From: Capra hircus
Taxonomy: Eukaryota; Chordata; Mammalia; Artiodactyla; Bovidae
Direction: 5' to 3'
Assembly: GCF_001704415.2 (NCBI RefSeq)
Contig: NC_030836.1
Span: forward strand, 22,480,001-22,544,000
Length of the DNA stretch: 64,000 bases
The position numbers were made by a program, and so were the translations under genes. Below are positions 11,575-22,689 of the stretch, piece after piece (position 1 is the stretch's first letter; each line of letters opens with the position of its first letter). The notes under the pieces were generated by a model that was given only the letters and a program-made list of their open reading frames with translations, was not told the origin of the DNA and ran no database searches.

Positions 11575-11745
11575 ACACATATATATACGTTAGACACACA
11601 GATATGTATATGTTAGACACCATCCCTCAAGGAATCTGATTTTATTAACTTAATTGTCCTAGGGTGGGGCTTGAAGCATCATGTTTTTTAAAAGCCGAAA
11701 GTGAGACTTTTCAATGTGTAGCCAGGGCTGAGAACAACTGGAGTG
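11478..11745 (+). repeat. MER5-type hAT transposon split by a microsatellite
   Basis: Left part tctcaatcctggctacgcat and right part gtagccagggctgagaacaa are the two inverted ends of a MER5A-like hAT non-autonomous element. Between them, at about 11530-11590, a (TG)n/(TA)n microsatellite has expanded. The internal gggtggggcttgaagcatca fits the family. Confidence 0.75.
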
Positions 11746-12029
11746 CCATTTGAGACCACCTTTAGGTTAAAAACAATGAGTAGAATCTCATTAATATTTA
11801 TTTAACCTCTTTGCCATTTATATTGCAATAATAGCCAAAATTCCCTCTGGGGGTCATTGTTGGAGTACTTGTTGGCATTCCTGAGTAGGAACACGATCTA
11901 TTGCTAAGTCATCCCACAATTCTAACGAAGACATTTGACCTCCCAGATACTCACTTTCTTTGTTTGCCAAAAGGAGGAATTGGTCTAGGTCAGAGTCAGA
12001 CATGAATGCTTACCATCAAACTTAAAAAG
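11746..12029. other. No recognised feature
   Basis: Unrecognised sequence between the MER5-like element and the MIR. Confidence 0.4.
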
Positions 12030-12250
12030 TGAAGAGTATGGACTCTGGAGTCAGGTGGCTTGGATTCAAGTACCTGTTTGTTCTGCTAATACTACCTATG
12101 TGAACTTAGCCAAGATGCTTAATTTTTTCTGCCTTAGTTTCCATTTCAATAAGATGGAAATAATTATACTGATTCACAGCATTATTGTAAAGGTTAATTG
12201 AATTAATATATGTAGAATGCTCACCGACAGTACCCTGCTAGTATGATTGC
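12030..12250 (+). repeat. MIR SINE (ancient)
   Basis: Follows the MIR pattern over its whole length: tggactctggagtcaggtgg, the tRNA-like head, the core with gtgaacttagccaagatgct, then ttccatttcaataagatgga and a taatatatgtagaatgct tail. Confidence 0.85.
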
Positions 12251-12842
12251 TATCATTTGCAGGATAGTATAGCCTATAAGGCTTACATTTATATACACAT
12301 GAGCTGTGGAAATAAATTGCTATAGTGTCTCACCCCATGTTAGTTTATTTTTTTTATTTTTTCCCACAGCCTCAATGTACTGTGAGTAAAACTTTCCTCA
12401 GAGAGGGTTATAGAGTTAAACAGTAAATACAGGTAAAGCACTTACAAAAGAGGCAAATAAAAGTATTTACTTAATAATTGAATTTAATAACCCAATAAAT
12501 TCCACCTATTATATTTAAGGGTAGAGCAAAACAGGTAAAATAAATATGTGAGATGGTAGGAAGGTCCACATTTGTCCTCAAAGGGGAAAGCTAATACCAA
12601 GCTTAAATTGATTTTTCCATGCCAGATCTTATGATCTTTTTCAGAAAAAAATTTTTATCCAAAAATCTCTGGATTTATAATATTGACCACTAAATAAATA
12701 ACTTTGAACTGATGGTAAACACACATGTCTGATGCTATCAGGTTGTAAATTCTGGTCTAAATTATCTGGGAACGCTTTTCACTAGAGGAATATTTGGCTA
12801 CAGTTTTCTGATCCTTCCAAATGGTGCGATTACACAACTGCT
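12251..12842. other. No gene or recognised repeat
   Basis: AT-rich, with a T-rich run at about 12345-12363. Nothing recognised. Confidence 0.5.
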
Positions 12843-13025
12843 CTTAAAGGTTGGTCCCTGGTCCAGCAGCATCAGCATCACCTGAGAACTTGTTCTACAT
12901 GCAAGATCTTCCCAACCTATGAGTCAAAACCTCTTGGGATGGGGCCCAGTAATCCATGGTTTACCAAGCCCTCCAGGGGATTCCAATGCTTGCTCAGTCA
13001 CTGAAACATCAGTGCAATAGAAATA
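12843..13025 (+). repeat. MER5-type hAT transposon
   Basis: ggtccctggtccagcagcat, cagcatcacctgagaacttg and caagccctccaggggattcc match MER5-type sequence in order. The inverted ends are decayed. Confidence 0.8.
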
Positions 13026-13340
13026 ACTTGGTCTTTGAAAGAAATTCAAAGTTCTAGCTCCATAGGATAGTAACTGTGCAACCGTGGTCAAGTTCAGTGT
13101 GGTCTCTGAAGCGATGATCTAAGATAGAGTGGCTAGGAAGTCTAAACACAGTTTGCCCCTTTCAACTGGGCCCTTCCTATTTCCTTGAAAAACGCCACAG
13201 TCTATCCACCTGTTACTTTCTTACTTTTAGGATAATAATCCTGCCAAATAAAATGCTCAACTGTTATGTTCTAGGAGTCCTATTCACCTGCAGTCTACAC
13301 ATATGTGAAAAGAATGTTTCCCCAAAAAACTTTAATCTCT
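13026..13340. other. No recognised feature
   Basis: Unique-looking sequence before the Bov-A2 insertion. Confidence 0.4.
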
Positions 13341-13348
13341 AATGTATC

Positions 13349-13350
<2 letters not shown>

Positions 13351-13398
<48 letters not shown>
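13351..13398. repeat. (GCT)16 microsatellite
   Basis: Sixteen uninterrupted GCT units (CAG/AGC on the other strand). It is the 3' tail of the Bov-A2 SINE that follows; AGC tails are typical of that SINE and often length-polymorphic. Confidence 0.95.
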
Positions 13399-13663
13399 AA
13401 GACGCATCAGTCATGTCCGACTCTGTGAGACCCCATAGACAGATGGCAACCCACCAGGCTCCTCCATCCCTGGGATTCTCCAGGCAAGAATACTGGAGTG
13501 GGTTGCCACTTCCTTCCCCAATGCATGAAAGTGAAAAGTGAAAGGGAAGTCGCTCAGTCGTGTGCGACATTTCATGACCCCATGGACTGTAGCCTCCCAG
13601 GCTCCTCCGCCCATGGGATTCTCCAGGCAAGAGTACTGGAGTGGGTTGCCATTGCCTTCTCCG
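13352..13663 (-). mobile_element. Bov-A2 SINE (dimeric) with AGC tail
   Basis: Two BovB-derived units in reverse: the first ends with aatactggagtgggttgcca near 13490, the second with agtactggagtgggttgcca near 13634, with a gaaagtgaaaagtgaaaggg linker between. Perfect 11-bp TSD aatgtatcttg at 13341-13351 and 13664-13674. Recent-looking. Confidence 0.93.
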
Positions 13664-13674
13664 AATGTATCTTG

Positions 13675-14404
13675 GAAAGCTCTCAAAACTCCAAAGCTGT
13701 TAAGCCCTAGTATCTTGGCTTATCTCTTTTCAGACTCTTGTTTACAGTGAATTTCCATTCATGATTGTTAGGCTTCTTATCAGTGGGCCCATGTAGCAAG
13801 CACCTTTTATCTAATCTTGCTTTTAGGACAGGCCTGATTTCATTTTCTTTTATTAAGTTGCAAAACGCCAAAGTAGTAAAACAGTGAAATTATTCAGTGT
13901 ATGATTTAGACCGTTATAGTCACACATAAGAAACAAGGACAGAGAACAGCTCTGGAATCCTAGGCCACGTGGATGATACAAGAAAAATGAAATAGCCTTC
14001 ACCTCCTGTTGTCTCCCACTTTGGGGAAAGGAAACAGAAAATGACTTTTGAGGGTAAGGAGAGGTATGGGACACGCATGCTCATAGCTGCAAAAAACTGC
14101 AAAAGGTATCTAGTTCTACCATTCCCAAACATAAATATTCTAGAATTCACTGGAAAGAGGTCTTTAAAAAAATATATATATATATATATATATCGACTCT
14201 TGGCCAACACTGAAAATCAACTGAACCATTGGCTGTTAAATTGGAACCTCAGGATCAGAGTGTGATTGCTAAGCTCTGATACAACATACTGGTATTAAGA
14301 AGTCTGAATCTAGTCATTTATGCTTACTTAACAATTAAGTTGCAACAAACAGTTTTCCAGTCTCCAACTGGAAATCAAAGAGAGGGAACTCACTATCAGG
14401 AGAA
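13675..14404. other. No gene; (TA)n run
   Basis: Nothing recognised except a (TA)n microsatellite at 14171-14193. Confidence 0.5.
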
Positions 14405-14560
14405 GAATGTAGCTCTGGGTTCAGGCATGTGAGTTCTGTGCCAGACTGCCTCTCTCCTAGCCATGGTTCTGCCTCTGTAGCTGTACGACCTTCAACAAGT
14501 TCTAACATCTGTGGCCCTCTGTGCATTAGCTGCAAAATTAGGCTAATGCATGCTTTGGTA
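14405..14560 (+). repeat. Possible MIR SINE fragment
   Basis: ggttctgcctctgtagctgt followed by gaccttcaacaagttctaac resembles the MIR core, strongly diverged. Confidence 0.45.
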
Positions 14561-15380
14561 CCAGCTTTAGTTTCCTTAAAATAGCAGACATGTGATCACT
14601 CACACTTGTACAGGCAAGAAGTCTGTAGTCAAAGCCGCAGCAGGACTGCACTCCCTCCAGAAGCTCTAAGGGAGACGCCTTCCTTGTCTCTTCCAGCTCT
14701 AGTGGCTGTCAGTTTCCCTGGGCTACCTTGGTTTGTGCTCACATCTCTCCAATCTCATCCCCCATTTCCATGCAGGCTTCTCCACTCAGTGTCACTTAAA
14801 GGGACACTTGTCATTGGCTTTAGAGCCCAACCTCATCATCTCAAGATCCTTAACTAAAAAAGCCTATTCAGCTCTGGAGGTTCCCAATAAGGAGCCTTTC
14901 ACAGGTTCTGGGTACTAGGATATGGACCTATCTTTGAAGGGCCCATTTTTCAATTCATTGCAGTACCTCAAATACTGACTTACAGTAAAAGTGCTTAGTA
15001 TGCGCTCAGTACATAGGAAGTACTCTATAATATGATTCCTAGTATCTGCTGCAGTCTCTTCCATATTTGGGGCACTTTGACCCTAGACTTTTCTACTTTA
15101 TCTTGAGTTAAAATAACTATCACATTCTCTTATTGGCCCTGGTCCTGCTCTCTGGGTCAGTTAGCCAAATTGCATCTTCCACATGACAACCCTTAGATAA
15201 TTTGAAAGCATAGTTCACATTTAAAAAAAAAAATTGATGGCAAACAGTCCACCTGAAGAGCCTTTTTCTCAGCAGCTTTCCTGAGAGGATGTGTCTCTTA
15301 CCTCCCCTCTTCTTTTTTCTTCCTTCTATATATACATACAACATGAAGAAATATTTTTTCTTGTTATTTATTTGCTAAGT
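14561..15380. other. No gene or recognised repeat
   Basis: Two overlapping short open frames (14606-14857 and 14733-14918) have no recognisable domain and no coding context. I see no element. Confidence 0.5.
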
Positions 15381-15597
15381 TGTGTTTGACAACTTAGGGT
15401 TGTGGCAGCTAAAACTAGCAAAAGCGATCCCATGGACTGTAGCCCTCCAGGCTCCTCTGTCCATGGGATTTCCCAGGCAAAAATACTGGAGTGAGTTGCC
15501 ATTTCCTTCTCCAGGAGATGGTCCCTATCTAGAGACTGAACCCTTGACTTCTGCATTGGCAGGCAGGTTCTTTACCGCTGAGCCACCAGGGAAGCTG
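15381..15597 (-). mobile_element. Bov-tA SINE
   Basis: Reverse copy. The tail region before 15425 is decayed; catggactgtagccctccag through aaatactggagtgagttgcc to the tRNA-like head gagccaccagggaagct is clear. Confidence 0.9.
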
Positions 15598-16218
15598 AGG
15601 CAATATTAGATTTTTTTTTAATATAAATGAGTTTAGGATAGCATTCCAAGAATCTTCATGATAATTACTCTGTTCATCTCTGAAGTTTTCAATTTTAAAC
15701 TTAATAAGGCTGCACCCAGAAAAAATTATAGGCAGTTAATAATTGGAGTTATGATACTGTGAGCTTCCAGAGCTGAAACAGTGAATATATTTTTTAAAAA
15801 ACAAGATGAAATGATCAAAAGAAATGGTAACAATCTAATTCAACTTTATCTCAAACTTTAAAATTAATATGACCTTAAAGTCTTGAGAAATAAACAATCA
15901 ATTTTGACCAAAGGTAACTTTTTGAATACAAGACTAGATATGTGAATACCTAAGTAAAAATGTGAGATCCTAATATTAATAATAAACAATTTTTTTTTCA
16001 ATTCCTATAGTCCCTATCACACAGCATAAATATTAGACTCTGGATTGCCTGAGGGCTCTTTCAAAAAAGTAACAGTTGAAATTTTAGACTAGTCCCATGC
16101 AAGAGTATTGTCACTGTAAACAACTGGTTTGTTGGTACCTATAAAACAAAAGTCAAATTAACTTAGGAACTTTTCTGAATGAGAAAACCCAGTTTGGGAA
16201 GCTTCACTGAGGCCTTCT
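15598..16218. other. No gene or recognised repeat
   Basis: AT-rich DNA with a short T run at 15612-15620. Nothing recognised. Confidence 0.5.
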
Positions 16219-16229
16219 CATTGGACTTT

Positions 16230-17084
16230 CAGTTCAGTTCAGTCGCTCAGTCGTGTCCGACTCTTTGCCACCCCATGGACTGCAACACACCAGGCTTCCC
16301 TGTCCTTCACCAACTCCCAGAGCTTGCTCAGACTCATGTCCATCGAGTCGCTGATACCATCCAACCAGCTCATCCTCTGTCATCCCCTTCTCCTGCCTTC
16401 AATCTTTCCCAACAACAGGGTCTTTTCCAAAGAGTCAGTTCTTCACATCAAGTGGCCAAATTACTGGAATTTCAGCTTCAGCATTAGTCCTTCCAATGAA
16501 TATTCAGGACTGATTTCCTTTAGGATTGTCTGGTTTGATCTCCTTGCAGTCCAAAGGACTCTCAAGAGTCTTCTCCAACACCACAGTTCAAGAGCAGCAA
16601 TTCTTTGACACTCAACTTTTTTTATAGCCCAAATCTCACATCCATACATGACTACTAGAAAAACCATAGCTTTGACTAGACAGATCTTTGTCAGAAAAGT
16701 AATGTCTCTGATTTTTAATGTACTGTCTAGGTTGATCATAGTTTTTCTTCCAAGGAGCAAGTGTCTTTTAATTTCATGGCTGCAGTCACCATCTGCAGTG
16801 ATTTGGGGGCACAAGAGAATAAAGTCTCTCAGTGTTTTCCATCGTTTCCCCAGCTTTTTGGCATGAAGTGATGGTCCTTGATGCCATGATCTTAGTGTTT
16901 TGAATGCTGAGTTTCAAGCCAACTTTTTCACTCTCCTCTTTCACTTTCATCAAGAAGCTCCTCAGTTCTTCTTTGCTTTTTGCCATAAGGGTGGTGTCAT
17001 CTGCATATCTGAGGTTATTGATAGTTTTCACAGCAATCTTGATTCCAGCTTGTGCTTCATCCAGCCTGGCATTTTGCTTGATTT
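16230..17084 (-). mobile_element. BovB LINE, 5'-truncated
   Basis: Reverse BovB from its 3' tail at 16230 to just upstream of the RT YADD block. The 109-codon frame at 16786-17115 reads NLRYADDTTLMAKS, so the catalytic tetrapeptide is intact; the C-terminal 117-codon frame (16461-16814) is in another phase. TSD cattggacttt (16219-16229) versus caatggacttt (17085-17095), one mismatch. The copy is a 3'-end fragment with no endonuclease. Confidence 0.95.
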
Positions 17085-17321
17085 CAATGGACTTTACAGA
17101 TGCTAATAAGATCAATTAAGAATATCGGCAGAAAAACTGTGAAAAAACAAAAAAGTTCTAGCTATTATTTCAATGAGCTAATTTTGTTTTCTTTTTAAAA
17201 AGGGAGTTACCACAAATGAATTTTTAAAAAATTCTTTGGATAGTTATGTAAATTGGGATAAGTAAAATAGGCGTTTATGTTGATTAAAATAAGATTTTAT
17301 ATTATAACCCTACCTAAAGTT

Positions 17322-17491
17322 TGCTTCCCTGGTGGCTTAGACTGCAAAAAATTTGCCTGCCAATGTGGGAGACACAGGTTTGATCCTTGGGTCAGAAAGA
17401 TCCCCTGGAGAAGGGAGTGGCAACTCACTCCAGTATTCTTCCCTGGAGAATCCCCCATGGGGTCACAAAGACATGACTGAGTGACTAACAC
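17322..17491 (+). mobile_element. Bov-tA SINE
   Basis: ttccctggtggcttagactg head, B-box-like caggtttgatcc, then gcaactcactccagtattct; the distal tail is shortened. The 17085-17321 gap is AT-rich and otherwise blank. Confidence 0.92.
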
Positions 17492-17652
17492 TTTATGACT
17501 CACTATTCCCACCTGGGCACAGCACTCCTCTGCCTTCCAGATGATCACCCTGGATGAATATTTTACCAAAGGTGACACTATCAGGCCATAGCCTCCACCA
17601 TGATACACTGTCCTCGCTCAAACCAGTGAATTTTTCTTACACTACATTATTG

Positions 17653-17857
17653 TGCATGTTAGTTGCTCAGTCGTGTCTGACTCTTTGTGACCCCAGGGAT
17701 TGCAGCCTGCCAGGCTCCTCTGTCCATGGGATTCTCCAAGCAACGATACTGGAGTGTGTTGTCTTTTCCTTCTCCAGAGGATATTCCCGACCCAGGGATC
17801 GAACCCAGGTCTCCTGCCTTGCCAGCAGGTTCTTTACCAGTTGAGTCACCTGGGAAG
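17653..17857 (-). mobile_element. Bov-tA SINE
   Basis: Reverse copy, close to consensus: gttgctcagtcgtgtctgac at the start, gatcgaacccaggtctcctg (B box in reverse) and the head at 17857. Confidence 0.93.
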
Positions 17858-18954
17858 TTGTATTCTTGGACAATAGCTTGTATATGAAGTTTTTTATATG
17901 TAGAGTCACAGAGTAAATTCATTAAAATGGATTTATGGAGGTAGAGGTGAGGAGAGACTGTCTCGGGAGAATAAATGGCATCATAAAAGTATGTTTCATG
18001 CAATCTGTGATTTGTCTTTGGTTGTCAGTGAAAACATAGGCATGTTTACTGAGTTTTAGTTAACTTCTTTAGTAAACTCAAGGTTATTGGGTTATGGGAA
18101 ATATTTATCTTTTTACTGACAGTATGGTGAAGAATAAGATCTTCACTAGACGGTGCTTGAACTCTTTAGGAAAAGCTTCACTCTGACATCAGGGCTGGGG
18201 TGCTGAGTCTCATTAAGGTAGTCAAGAATTGTTCCAGCAGTTCAGGATAACTGTGAGATTTGGAGCTTCATGCGGATGGACCCTGCTGTGCTAACAGCAA
18301 GCGGGACCAACGCAGCTCTTCCGAGAAAGCCTATTGTGAAATTGAAAGTAGAGAGAAGAGCAATCTGGCCTTTTAAGCAGAAGTTCAAACGGAGTTGGAA
18401 GTCAAAGACAGTCGTAGAAAGAAACTCATTATAAAAATCTATACCCCTTGGGTGATGCTTTTGTATACATTCAGCAGCTGCATACAATATTTAATTAAAT
18501 GTGTTCTCTTACCTCTAGCTACTTTTTACACTGAATTAAAGCTGCAGTATAGGACAGTAAAAATTGTGGAATTAATTTAGGGCTCCTATTTTGGGAACTC
18601 TGTGTTGAATAAAGTCAAGTGCTAATAAATGCTGGCCAGGAATGTCCTCCTTGTCAGATAGGGGGACTTGTAGGTAGCTCAGACTTGAGAAAGCTCTAGG
18701 GCAGGTTGGGCTAGTATAGCTGATGGACTAGAATATGATAAAGTGATCAGTCCCTAGGGCGAGGAGGGCCTTTGAGGACACAGTCAATGTTATATAATGA
18801 TTAAAACAACGTCAATACGTTTAATTCTGGGTATAGGTAAAAAAAGAAAAAAATTTGGGTCGTTACCTCCAGAACACTTTTCCCTGCCCACCCTGGGTTA
18901 AACAATGGACCCTTACTATGTACAGCTTACCAAAACTATCATTCCCCTAAACTT
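17858..18954. other. No gene or recognised repeat
   Basis: About 1.1 kb without a nameable repeat. Short open frames at 18242-18487 (-) and 18395-18580 (+) overlap and show no domain. Unique-looking sequence. Confidence 0.5.
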
Positions 18955-19084
18955 GGTTGTTGTTTTTTTTCCCCATTTTCATCTCTCTCCATTGAAGGCA
19001 AGGAATACATATACTCTGTTCTTATATTATTCGTACTTACTACAATTTCTTGCCCATAATAGATACTCAGATAATTATTGAAGA
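18955..19084 (+). repeat. Possible L2 LINE 3' end
   Basis: gcccataatagatactcaga followed by taattattgaagaaagg has the shape of the L2 3' end. Diverged. Confidence 0.5.
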
Positions 19085-19185
19085 AAGGAAAGGCAGAAGG
19101 AAGGAGGGATGAAAGAAAGAAAAAAAAGAAGGAAAAGGGGAAAGAAAAAAAGGGAAGAGCGAAAGAGAGGAAAGGAAGGCTCCGA
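19085..19185. repeat. Purine-rich (GGAA/GAAA)n tract
   Basis: About 100 bp with almost only A and G on the + strand; variable GGAA/GAAA units, no fixed period. Confidence 0.85.
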
Positions 19186-19504
19186 AATGTATATAGGTCT
19201 GGAGCCAGCATCCGAAAGGTCCAGGAATCAGTGAGTTTTTAAGAGGGAAGATGGACATATAGATAGATAGGAAGGTAGCCAACAACATAGTAATTTCATT
19301 TCAGATACATGGACACCGAATGAGATTAATGAAGAATGTTTCCAGGTTGATTTAAGAACAATGAGAGGGAAATTCAGCCCTTGAAAAGGGGCAGAGCGTG
19401 GGTGAGATGATGCCTGTGTAAGTTGGCATCAGGAATAAGGTGGAAGGTCAGGTATTTTAATATGGACATGGGAGAAGAATTCAGAATAGGACAAAAACCG
19501 AGAA
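19186..19504. other. No recognised feature
   Basis: Unique-looking sequence with no open frame of interest. Confidence 0.4.
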
Positions 19505-19760
19505 TTTTTTTTTTAATTTTAACTATATTTTATTTCTTTATATTCTTTGTTTCTTTTTTTTGTTGTTGTTAGTTTCCTGAGCCATACAGCAAATACCCAT
19601 TGGCTATGTATTTTACATATGATAATGTAAGTTTCCATGTTACTCTCTCCATTCATCTCACCCTCTCCTCCATTCTCCCAATCTCCATAATCTATTCCCT
19701 ATGTCTGTTTTTCCACTGCTGCCCTGTAATATGTTCTTTAAATCAACTTACTTTCCACCC
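19505..19760 (-). mobile_element. L1-BT-like 3' UTR fragment
   Basis: Poly(T) start at 19505, then cccattggctatgtatttta and gtaagtttccatgttactct, the artiodactyl L1 3' UTR in reverse. Confidence 0.8.
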
Positions 19761-20183
19761 CCTTTTCCTTTGTTTAAGACATTAGTCACACACAACAAAA
19801 TTTACTAGTTTAGAACTTCTGCTCTTTAAAATATTCTCTTCAGAAAATGACAAAATGAGCCAACTCTTGGAGAAGATGTTTGAAAATCCCTTACCTGAGA
19901 AAAACCAATATTCAGAATACATAAAGAGCCCCTAAAACTCAGCAATAACAAAAAGACCCAGTTAAAAATGGTCAAAAATTCAAACAGTTCTTCAAAGATG
20001 ATGAATACATAGCAAACCAACACCTGAGAAGATACTCATCATCATTTACTCATATGAAAGTGCAACAAAACAAACAGCCCGTTTCAGAAATGGGCAAAGG
20101 GCATGAACAGGCATTTCTCCAAAACCGACTACAAACAAATGGCCAATAAGCACAGGAAAACATGCTTACCATCACTAATCATT

Positions 20184-20410
20184 CAGTTCAGCTCAGTTCA
20201 GTTCAGTTCAGTCACTCAGTCGTGCCTGACTGTTTGCGACCCCATGAATCGCAGCACGCCAGGCCTCCTCGTCCATCACCAACTCCCAGAGTTCACTCAA
20301 ACTCATGTCCATCGAGTCAGTGATGCCATCCAGCCATCTCATCCTCTGTCGTCCCCTTTTCCTCCTGCCCCCAATCCCTCCCAGCATCAGAGTCTTTTCC
20401 AATGAGTCAT
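20184..20410 (-). mobile_element. BovB LINE 3' end in L1
   Basis: 227 bp of BovB 3' end in reverse (tail pentamers at 20184-20212, then the 3' coding end). The L1 sequence on both sides is continuous, so this is an insertion. TSD is short (about tcatt). Confidence 0.92.
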
Positions 20411-20462
20411 TAGGGAAATACAAATCAAAAGTACTATGAGATACCGCCTCACTAATTAGGAT

Positions 20463-20527
20463 CAGTCAGTTCAGTCACTCAGTCATGTGCGACTCTGCAA
20501 CTCCATGGACTGAAGTATGCCAGGCTC
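20463..20527 (-). mobile_element. 65-bp BovB/Bov-A tail fragment
   Basis: Only the terminal 65 bp (cagtcactcagtcatgtgcg … gtatgccaggct). Perfect 8-bp TSD attaggat at 20455-20462 and 20528-20535. One of the shortest bona fide insertions in the window. Confidence 0.85.
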
Positions 20528-20625
20528 ATTAGGATGGCTACTATTATATATATATAGAGAGAGAGGATATGGAAAACTTAGAACCTCTATGCACTTTTGG
20601 TTTGAAGTGGAATCAAATTCAGTAT

Positions 20626-21083
20626 GTACTGTGCTCAGTCATTCAGTCATGTCCCACTCTTTGTGACCCCATGGACTGTAGCCTGCCAGGCTTCTCTGTC
20701 TACAGGGATTCTCCAGGCAAGAATACTGGAGTGGGTTGCCATGCCCTCCTCCGGGAGATCTTCCCAACCCAAGGATCGAACCCAAGTCTCCCGCATCGCA
20801 GGTGGATTCTTTACCACCTGAGCCACCAAGGAAGCCCAAGAACACTGGGATGGGTACCCTATCCCTTCTCCAAGCGGTCTTCCTGACCCAGGAAATGAAC
20901 TGGGGTCCAACCCACTCCAGTGTTCTTGCCTGGAGAATACCAAGGACGGGGGAGCCTAGTGGGCTGCCATCTCTGGGGTTGCACAGAGTCGGACACGACT
21001 GAAGCAACTTAGCAGCAGCAGCAGCAACAGCAACCCCTGCATTGCAGGTGGATTCTCCACCAGCTAAGCTACCAGAGAAGCTC
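20626..21083 (-). mobile_element. Bov-tA SINE (dimer-like), hosts a second SINE
   Basis: Reverse orientation with two tRNA-like heads: one ends at about 20838 (gagccaccaaggaagccc), the other at 21083 (gctaccagagaagct). Perfect 12-bp TSD caaattcagtat at 20614-20625 and 21084-21095 brackets the whole. The second unit is split by the + strand SINE at 20898-21035. Confidence 0.85.
20898..21035 (+). mobile_element. Bov-A2 SINE nested in Bov-tA
   Basis: Sense copy: aacccactccagtgttcttg, ggttgcacagagtcggacac, tail agcagcagcagcagcaacag. The opposite-strand SINE continues with cccctgcattgcaggtgg on its right, showing insertion. Confidence 0.85.
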
Positions 21084-21095
21084 CAAATTCAGTAT

Positions 21096-21635
21096 ACAAA
21101 GTATTAATTTAAGTTGTAAAATAGGTTCTAATAGGAGTATATCCTCATCTGTCTACAATAATTAAACCTAGCAAGTAAAAGAATCTTAGGCTAATATCAT
21201 TTCAACAGTAACTATTTAGAGTCTTTAAAGAATAATGGATGGCTGCCAATTCATTTGGATGAAAAGGTAAGTTGTTAGAGTCACCAAATTTTGTAAACTG
21301 GGAAACATGATAAAATTCCAAAGGCATGGATGAAGCTGTAGGTCACTTCACTACAGTCTCCCCATTGTCATGTTACTACAGAGAAGGCAGCAGCTTGACT
21401 AGGGAGGAGGGGAAGTTGATTTCTTGCTGACTTCAGCATGTTAACATTTTCTTGACTCTTAATCCCAACATATGTGCCTATGGTAGTGAGGAAAATGTCA
21501 GTGTCTTTAATCTCATTCCTCCAAGCAAGAGAATAAATTATGTTAAGACAAACAAAAAAAAGCCATGGGATCAAATGACCAGATCAAAGCTACAACTGCC
21601 AGGAGTGAATTAGAGAGTTATATCATAGAATAATA
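21096..21635. other. No gene or recognised repeat
   Basis: Unique-looking sequence. A 68-codon frame at 21368-21574 (-) has no recognisable domain. Confidence 0.45.
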
Positions 21636-21780
21636 TTACTTGTAGTGGTAAAGATTACAGACAGAAATCACAGTCGGGATTAGAATCCTGATCCTAGCAT
21701 ATACTACTAGTGTAAGTTTAGGAAGGTTATTTTACCTTTTATGTCAACTTTCTCAGTTATAAAATGATGCCTTTAAATGG
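21636..21780 (+). repeat. MIR SINE
   Basis: tgtagtggtaaagattacag, gattagaatcctgatcctag and ttctcagttataaaatgatg follow the MIR order. Confidence 0.75.
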
Positions 21781-22689
21781 TACAATTTTGTCAACTAAAA
21801 ATGATGCACAACTTGAGAGTTGCAAGTTAAGGTTTTCTTTTCTTAATTTGTGACCAAATTAGGACTGCAGCCCTGGAGACAGCACCTCAGACAGCTCTGA
21901 GAGACTTCTCCAAAGAGGCACTGGGAAAGGTCAGTAGATAAGATTTTGGTGAAGGGGGAGTTCAATGCAATCAAGCACTTACTTTACAAAAGGTTTCCTG
22001 CTCATCGTGAGGAGCTGATGTCATCATTAAGGTATTTAGAGCTTTTCTAAATAGGAAGAGATGCAAGGATTGGGATCATGAAAGTAGTTCCTGAAGATAT
22101 CTAACTATGTAAAGACTTATTCCACCAGATTCCCTGGAGCACAGAGTGTCTCAGTCCACCCTGAACTTCCTCAGGGGGTGTTGAAGGTCAACAGCTACAG
22201 GGGGGCAGGATTCAGTGTCCACAGAGGCAGATGGCAAAGGCCCTTGTTGTTCAGCTGCTGGCAATGCTCTTGCCAAGTGTAAATTTTAGTTGGCAGGCAA
22301 GTGCCAATTTGTAGTTGACAAATTATTGTTTTATTTTTGTATAGTGCTTACTATGTACTCAAGTGTGTACTTTGCCCTATATAGATATGAATCTGTTTAA
22401 TCCTGATACTGCTTATATAGTACTTAGAATAGACCATGGTGCAAATTAGATGCTCAATACATTGTCATTACTCTTGTTTCCTGTAGTGATGGCCCTATCT
22501 CATTTAAGAAAATTTAGGAAGTGCATTCGGTTTTAAAGAAGGATAGAAAGGAAACATGTTCCCATAAACTTAGAAAGATAAACATCTCAAACATTTAGGC
22601 ATATTTCCCTTATCCTTTTCCTTTATTGTTAAAAGCGGAGCTCATATATTTTGAAAAAAATTTATCCTGCTTTTGACTTTCAGTTTGTG
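21781..22689. other. No gene or recognised repeat
   Basis: Unique-looking sequence. 22320-22480 has a vague MIR/L2-like look (gcttactatgtactcaagtg, agatgctcaatacattgtca) that I cannot support further. Confidence 0.45.

Larger units (their letters stand above)
19820..20620 (+). mobile_element. Old L1 ORF2 3' region, host of nested insertions
   Basis: Sense L1 sequence from the end of ORF2: gaatacataaagagccccta, aaatggccaataagcacagg, and after the first insertion ttagggaaatacaaatcaaa. It resumes again at 20528 with attaggatggctactat. It is cut at 20184-20410 (BovB) and 20463-20527 (BovB-tail fragment), and a SINE follows at 20626. Frames are broken throughout. Confidence 0.8.
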
